From an uncultured Catenibacterium sp. (GTDB lineage Bacteria > Bacillota_I > Bacilli_A > Erysipelotrichales > Coprobacillaceae), in the NCBI GenBank assembly GCA_900540685.1, contig UQGS01000020.1:1-34831 (forward strand): a DNA stretch of 34,831 nucleotides, given 5' to 3'. The notes under the pieces were generated by a model that made no database searches, was not told where the DNA came from, and was given only the letters and a program-made list of their open reading frames with translations. Positions 32,514 through 34,831 of this stretch are shown piece by piece. Each line of letters starts with the position of its first letter. Within the stretch, counting starts at the first letter, position 1. Made by a program: the position numbers and the translations under genes.

Positions 32514-32640
32514 ATGTTCCTTTTTTTACATTATCAATAACTTCATTTAGGATTTCATCTAATTCATCAATAGTATAAACCTTCTTACCTGCTTTACGTT
32601 CTTCTTCAACTAATAGAAGTTCTTCTCTTAACTTCAACAT
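32512..32640 (-). CDS. small antitoxin-like protein, 42 residues, no toxin beside it
   Basis: The frame from the ATG at 32640 reads MLKLREELLLVEEERKAGKK, then VYTIDELDEILNEVIDNVKK. GAAGGGAAGAG precedes the ATG. The layout, one acidic helix, a KAGKKVYTIDEL turn and a second helix, resembles the C-terminal toxin-binding part of small antitoxins that pair with ParE/RelE toxins. No toxin gene is next to it; the plus-strand symporter starts 135 bases away. It could be a remnant of a longer antitoxin. A terminator follows. Confidence 0.65.
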   Translation of the reverse strand: MLKLREELLLVEEERKAGKKVYTIDELDEILNEVIDNVKKGT

Positions 32641-32710
32641 CTCTTCCCTTCACTAAATGTACAGTTCTAAATAAATATATTATGTTCACTCACATTTTAG
32701 TAAATACTAG

Positions 32711-32738
32711 TTGCATTATGTTCTAAATGGTGTAAAAT
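32711..32738 (+). promoter_or_regulatory. possible promoter of the symporter gene
   Basis: TTGCAT (32711-32716), 16-base spacer, TAAAAT (32733-32738). It lies 37 bases before the symporter start, which has a strong AGGAGG site. Confidence 0.4.
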
Positions 32739-32774
32739 AATCTCAATTTTGGGATTAAATTCAGGAGGGTAAAA

Positions 32775-34115
32775 ATGAAAACAAGTAATGGTAAGCAGTT
32801 AGCTAAAAAGATGTTAATTGCGATGATTTGTGGTCTTGCCTGTGGGTTTGGCTGCATTATGTTAAGAGAACACTTAGTAAATAGTGGTCAGAGCGATCTT
32901 TGGACAAAGATCAATAACTTATTCTTTCAGGATATTACACAGCCTACAGCAACTAAAACTGTTGGTCTCTTCTATATTGTAGGTCAGTTATTTGTTAACT
33001 CACTACAGCTTATTATTGTACCTATGGTATTTGTATCTATTACATTAGCTATTTCAACTATCACAGATACAAAGAAATTAGGTAGAATTTCTACTAAGAC
33101 TATTTTAACTTTCTTTATTACAACTGTATGTGCATTATGTTTTGCAGGTTTAATTGCCTCTATTGTATATCGTTTAGGTTTCTTTAATGCGGTGGGTAAA
33201 GCAGCAGTAACAATCCAGCAGGGTTCTACTGGTTCTAACCCATTAAACATTATCTTAAACATTATTCCTAACAATCTTATTTCAGCATTCTCTACTAATG
33301 GTAACGTATTAGCCATTGTATTTATTGCAGTTGCTATGGGACTTGCAATGAATACATTAGAAGATGAAACAAAGACTTTAAGAAAGTTATTCGAAGAAGT
33401 TTCTAAGATTATTACTTTATTCTTATCATTTGTAGTTAATAAGTTTGCACCTATTGGTATCTTCTGCTTATTAACTAGAACATTCGCAATTTATGGTATT
33501 GATTCATTAAGACCAGCACTTGCTTATGTAGTTACAGTTGTTATTGCATTATTTATATATTTATTCTTAGCTTATCCAATCTACTTAATGTCTATGGCTA
33601 GAGTAAATCCAAAGCCATTCATGAAGAAGATGGTTAAGGTTGCTTTATTTGGTTTCTCTACTTCTTCTAGTGCTGCAACTCTTCCAATCAATAAGAGAAC
33701 AGTAACTGAAGAATTAGGTGTAAATGATCAGATTGCATCATTTGTATTACCTTTAGGTATGACAATCAATATGGATGGTACAGCAATCATGCAGGTTATT
33801 GCAGCTATGTTTATTGCAGCAAGTTCTGGATATAAAGTAACATTCATGTCTATGGCAGTTATTGCAGTACTTGCATTAATTGCATCAGTTGGTACTCCAG
33901 CTGCACCAGGTGCAGGTGCTGTTATCCTATTTACTATCTTAACTGGTATGGGTTATACAAACGATGCAGCATTACTTGCATACTCATTAATTCTTTCAAT
34001 CAATAGACCTATTGAAATGTTAGTTACTTCACTTAATGTAGTTGGTGATGCTTCTACTTCAGTTATTGTAGCTAAGAAAGAAAACATGATTGATCAGGAA
34101 GTATATAAAGGGTAA
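32775..34115 (+). CDS. dicarboxylate/amino acid:cation symporter (DAACS)
   Basis: A 446-residue membrane protein with about eight hydrophobic segments and the two re-entrant loops of the family. The serine-rich motif FSTSSSAATLP and the NMDGTA motif (TM7) are both present, and VGTPAAPGAG lies in the second hairpin loop. These carriers import glutamate, aspartate, C4-dicarboxylates or cystine with Na+ or H+. The exact substrate cannot be read from the motifs; the late INRPIEML in place of the usual DRFLDM-like stretch is unusual. It ends at a strong terminator. Confidence 0.94.
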   Translation: MKTSNGKQLAKKMLIAMICGLACGFGCIMLREHLVNSGQSDLWTKINNLFFQDITQPTATKTVGLFYIVGQLFVNSLQLIIVPMVFVSITLAISTITDTKKLGRISTKTILTFFITTVCALCFAGLIASIVYRLGFFNAVGKAAVTIQQGSTGSNPLNIILNIIPNNLISAFSTNGNVLAIVFIAVAMGLAMNTLEDETKTLRKLFEEVSKIITLFLSFVVNKFAPIGIFCLLTRTFAIYGIDSLRPALAYVVTVVIALFIYLFLAYPIYLMSMARVNPKPFMKKMVKVALFGFSTSSSAATLPINKRTVTEELGVNDQIASFVLPLGMTINMDGTAIMQVIAAMFIAASSGYKVTFMSMAVIAVLALIASVGTPAAPGAGAVILFTILTGMGYTNDAALLAYSLILSINRPIEMLVTSLNVVGDASTSVIVAKKENMIDQEVYKG

Positions 34116-34128
34116 TAGTTCTTTCTAG

Positions 34129-34164
34129 AAAAGGAGTCAGAAATAAAATAAACTGACTCCTTTT
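34129..34164 (+). terminator. intrinsic terminator of the symporter gene
   Basis: A perfect 12-bp stem AAAAGGAGTCAG/CTGACTCCTTTT (34129-34140 with 34153-34164) with a 12-base AT loop. Confidence 0.85.
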
Positions 34165-34245
34165 ATAATACCTTAAACAGGCTCCTTACCTCTATATACG
34201 CAGCAATAAATTTCAATAAACAAGCAAGAATGATGATAAAATCCC

Positions 34246-34344
34246 TTAAGGTGTAAAAGTAAATTCAACTGGAGAAATGGGAAAGACTAAACTCAACTTT
34301 GACTCGCCTAAAGTGGAATTTAACTTTTCACTTTAGAACCTTAA
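34246..34344. repeat. imperfect long inverted repeat in the gap before the last antitoxin
   Basis: The left arm 34246-34270 and right arm 34311-34344 pair in the segments TTAAGGT/ACCTTAA, AAAAGT/ACTTTT and AATTC-ACT/AGT-GAATT with small bulges. The right arm also overlaps a local dyad CTAAAGTG/CACTTTAG (34308-34336). No gene lies between 34165 and 34412. It may be a small non-autonomous element or an RNA structure. Confidence 0.5.
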
Positions 34345-34412
34345 ATCTATTTTGTTAGAAAAGTAGATAATAATAAGGTTGCATGATATACTATTTATAG
34401 AGGAGTGATAAT

Positions 34413-34607
34413 ATGGAAATAAGAAAAATGATCATTGATGGCGTTTTTTATAATGTTTTAACTGATGATGAATTAGATGATTTTATAAAAGAAATAGAAT
34501 TCAAAAAAGAATTAGATATGCAACATGAAAGATTAATGAATGGTGAAACTGAAACAATGAGTATTGAAGATTTCGCTAAAAAGCATAGAGCAAGATATGG
34601 CTTATAA
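34413..34607 (+). CDS. antitoxin of a ParE/RelE-type module
   Basis: A 64-residue acidic protein: an N-terminal beta-hairpin-like part (MIIDGVFYNVLTDDELDDF), then a helix and SIEDFAKKHRARYGL. The order, size and late EDFAKKHRA tail fit the small antitoxins found before ParE/RelE toxins. It has a strong ribosome site (GAGGAG, 7 bases). The next gene starts inside its end, in another frame, as is normal for this class. Confidence 0.75.
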   Translation: MEIRKMIIDGVFYNVLTDDELDDFIKEIEFKKELDMQHERLMNGETETMSIEDFAKKHRARYGL

Positions 34608-34788
34608 AGTTGTAATCACAAAAGAAATAGATGAGGCACTAGATCGTATTGATGAATATTGTATTGAACATTTTCATAATTATGAATTTGCTGTAAAGGT
34701 ATTCGATGAAATTATGAAAGTTGCCTCTTTTTTGTCTGAAAATACTGGCAAAACTAAGAAATATTCTAAATTTCTACGCTCTTTTTAA
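34597..34788 (+). pseudogene. ParE/RelE-type toxin, shortened (63 residues)
   Basis: The frame from the ATG at 34597 overlaps the antitoxin by 11 bases. It gives MAYKVVITKEIDEALDRIDE, then YCIEHFHNYEFAVKVFDEIM, the usual N-terminal helices of ParE/RelE toxins. It stops at 34788, but family members run about 95-105 residues; the strands with the catalytic or gyrase-binding residues are missing. The window ends 43 bases later, so the remaining part could be in another frame. It is likely inactive. Confidence 0.65.
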
Positions 34789-34831
34789 GTAAATTGTTGC
34801 TTTAGGTTATCTTATTCAGCAAAAATACCAT

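Noticed and set aside
1..34831. tRNA, rRNA or riboswitch
   Set aside because: I looked for cloverleaf-like segments with CCA ends and for large structured leaders, and found none that I could support.

Overview
The window reads as chromosomal DNA of a low-GC Gram-positive gut bacterium (Bacillota), most likely of the Erysipelotrichia type. The basis is AT-rich coding with strong AGGAGG-type ribosome sites, a phasin-like gene overlapping a UbiB-type kinase gene, MurI, Tex, SbcCD, a DUF1292 protein and a cell-surface GH3 enzyme with a Gram-positive anchor. This placement is inference; no rRNA or tRNA is present to fix it.

Bases 1-11,640 are mostly housekeeping genes on the minus strand: a zinc-ribbon membrane protein, a PDZ-less HtrA-type protease, a GNAT/YoaP fusion, glutamate racemase (murI), the Tex transcription factor and a GH13 amylase. 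The phasin-like/UbiB pair is on the plus strand. At 8.6-9.6 kb sits a two-gene cassette: a helix-turn-helix/Panacea-domain protein, one base from a small acidic partner of unknown function. From 10.07 to 12.4 kb there is a damage-response divergon: a UvrX-like Y-family polymerase and YolD-like protein on one side, and a LexA-like self-cleaving repressor on the other. TGCACCA/TGGTGCA dyads lie over both promoters. Convergent with the repressor is a very short tubulin/FtsZ-like protein (Tubulin_2 type) with its own promoter, and next to that a 55-codon candidate gene with its own promoter and terminator.

Bases 13.5-22.2 kb hold DUF1292, sbcC/sbcD, an AAA/DUF4143 ATPase, a 49-residue antitoxin-like gene, a zinc-ribbon membrane protein, a GNAT and a MATE exporter, all on the minus strand.

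Bases 22.2-26.8 kb are the accessory region. They contain an apparently intact TnpB with a structured 3' flank that could be its guide RNA, and a fossil of an IS607-type serine recombinase with three in-frame stops. A frameshifted Lrp/AsnC regulator, an AAA15/RloA-like ATPase without its usual RloB partner, and an intact RelB/DinJ antitoxin followed by a wrecked YafQ toxin complete it.

Bases 26.8-34.1 kb return to cell-surface and transport genes: a DUF3592 protein, a secreted and anchored GH3 enzyme with a candidate cre site, a second MATE exporter with an overlapping upstream small ORF, a Ser/Asn-rich secreted Ig-like protein and a dicarboxylate/amino-acid symporter. The window ends with another antitoxin-like gene and a shortened ParE/RelE-like toxin.

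The most noteworthy items are the minimal tubulin-like GTPase, the Panacea-domain cassette with an unrecognised partner, the LexA-like/UvrX regulatory circuit, and four antitoxin-like genes none of which has a demonstrably intact toxin. The functional ideas are inference and were not tested by database search.
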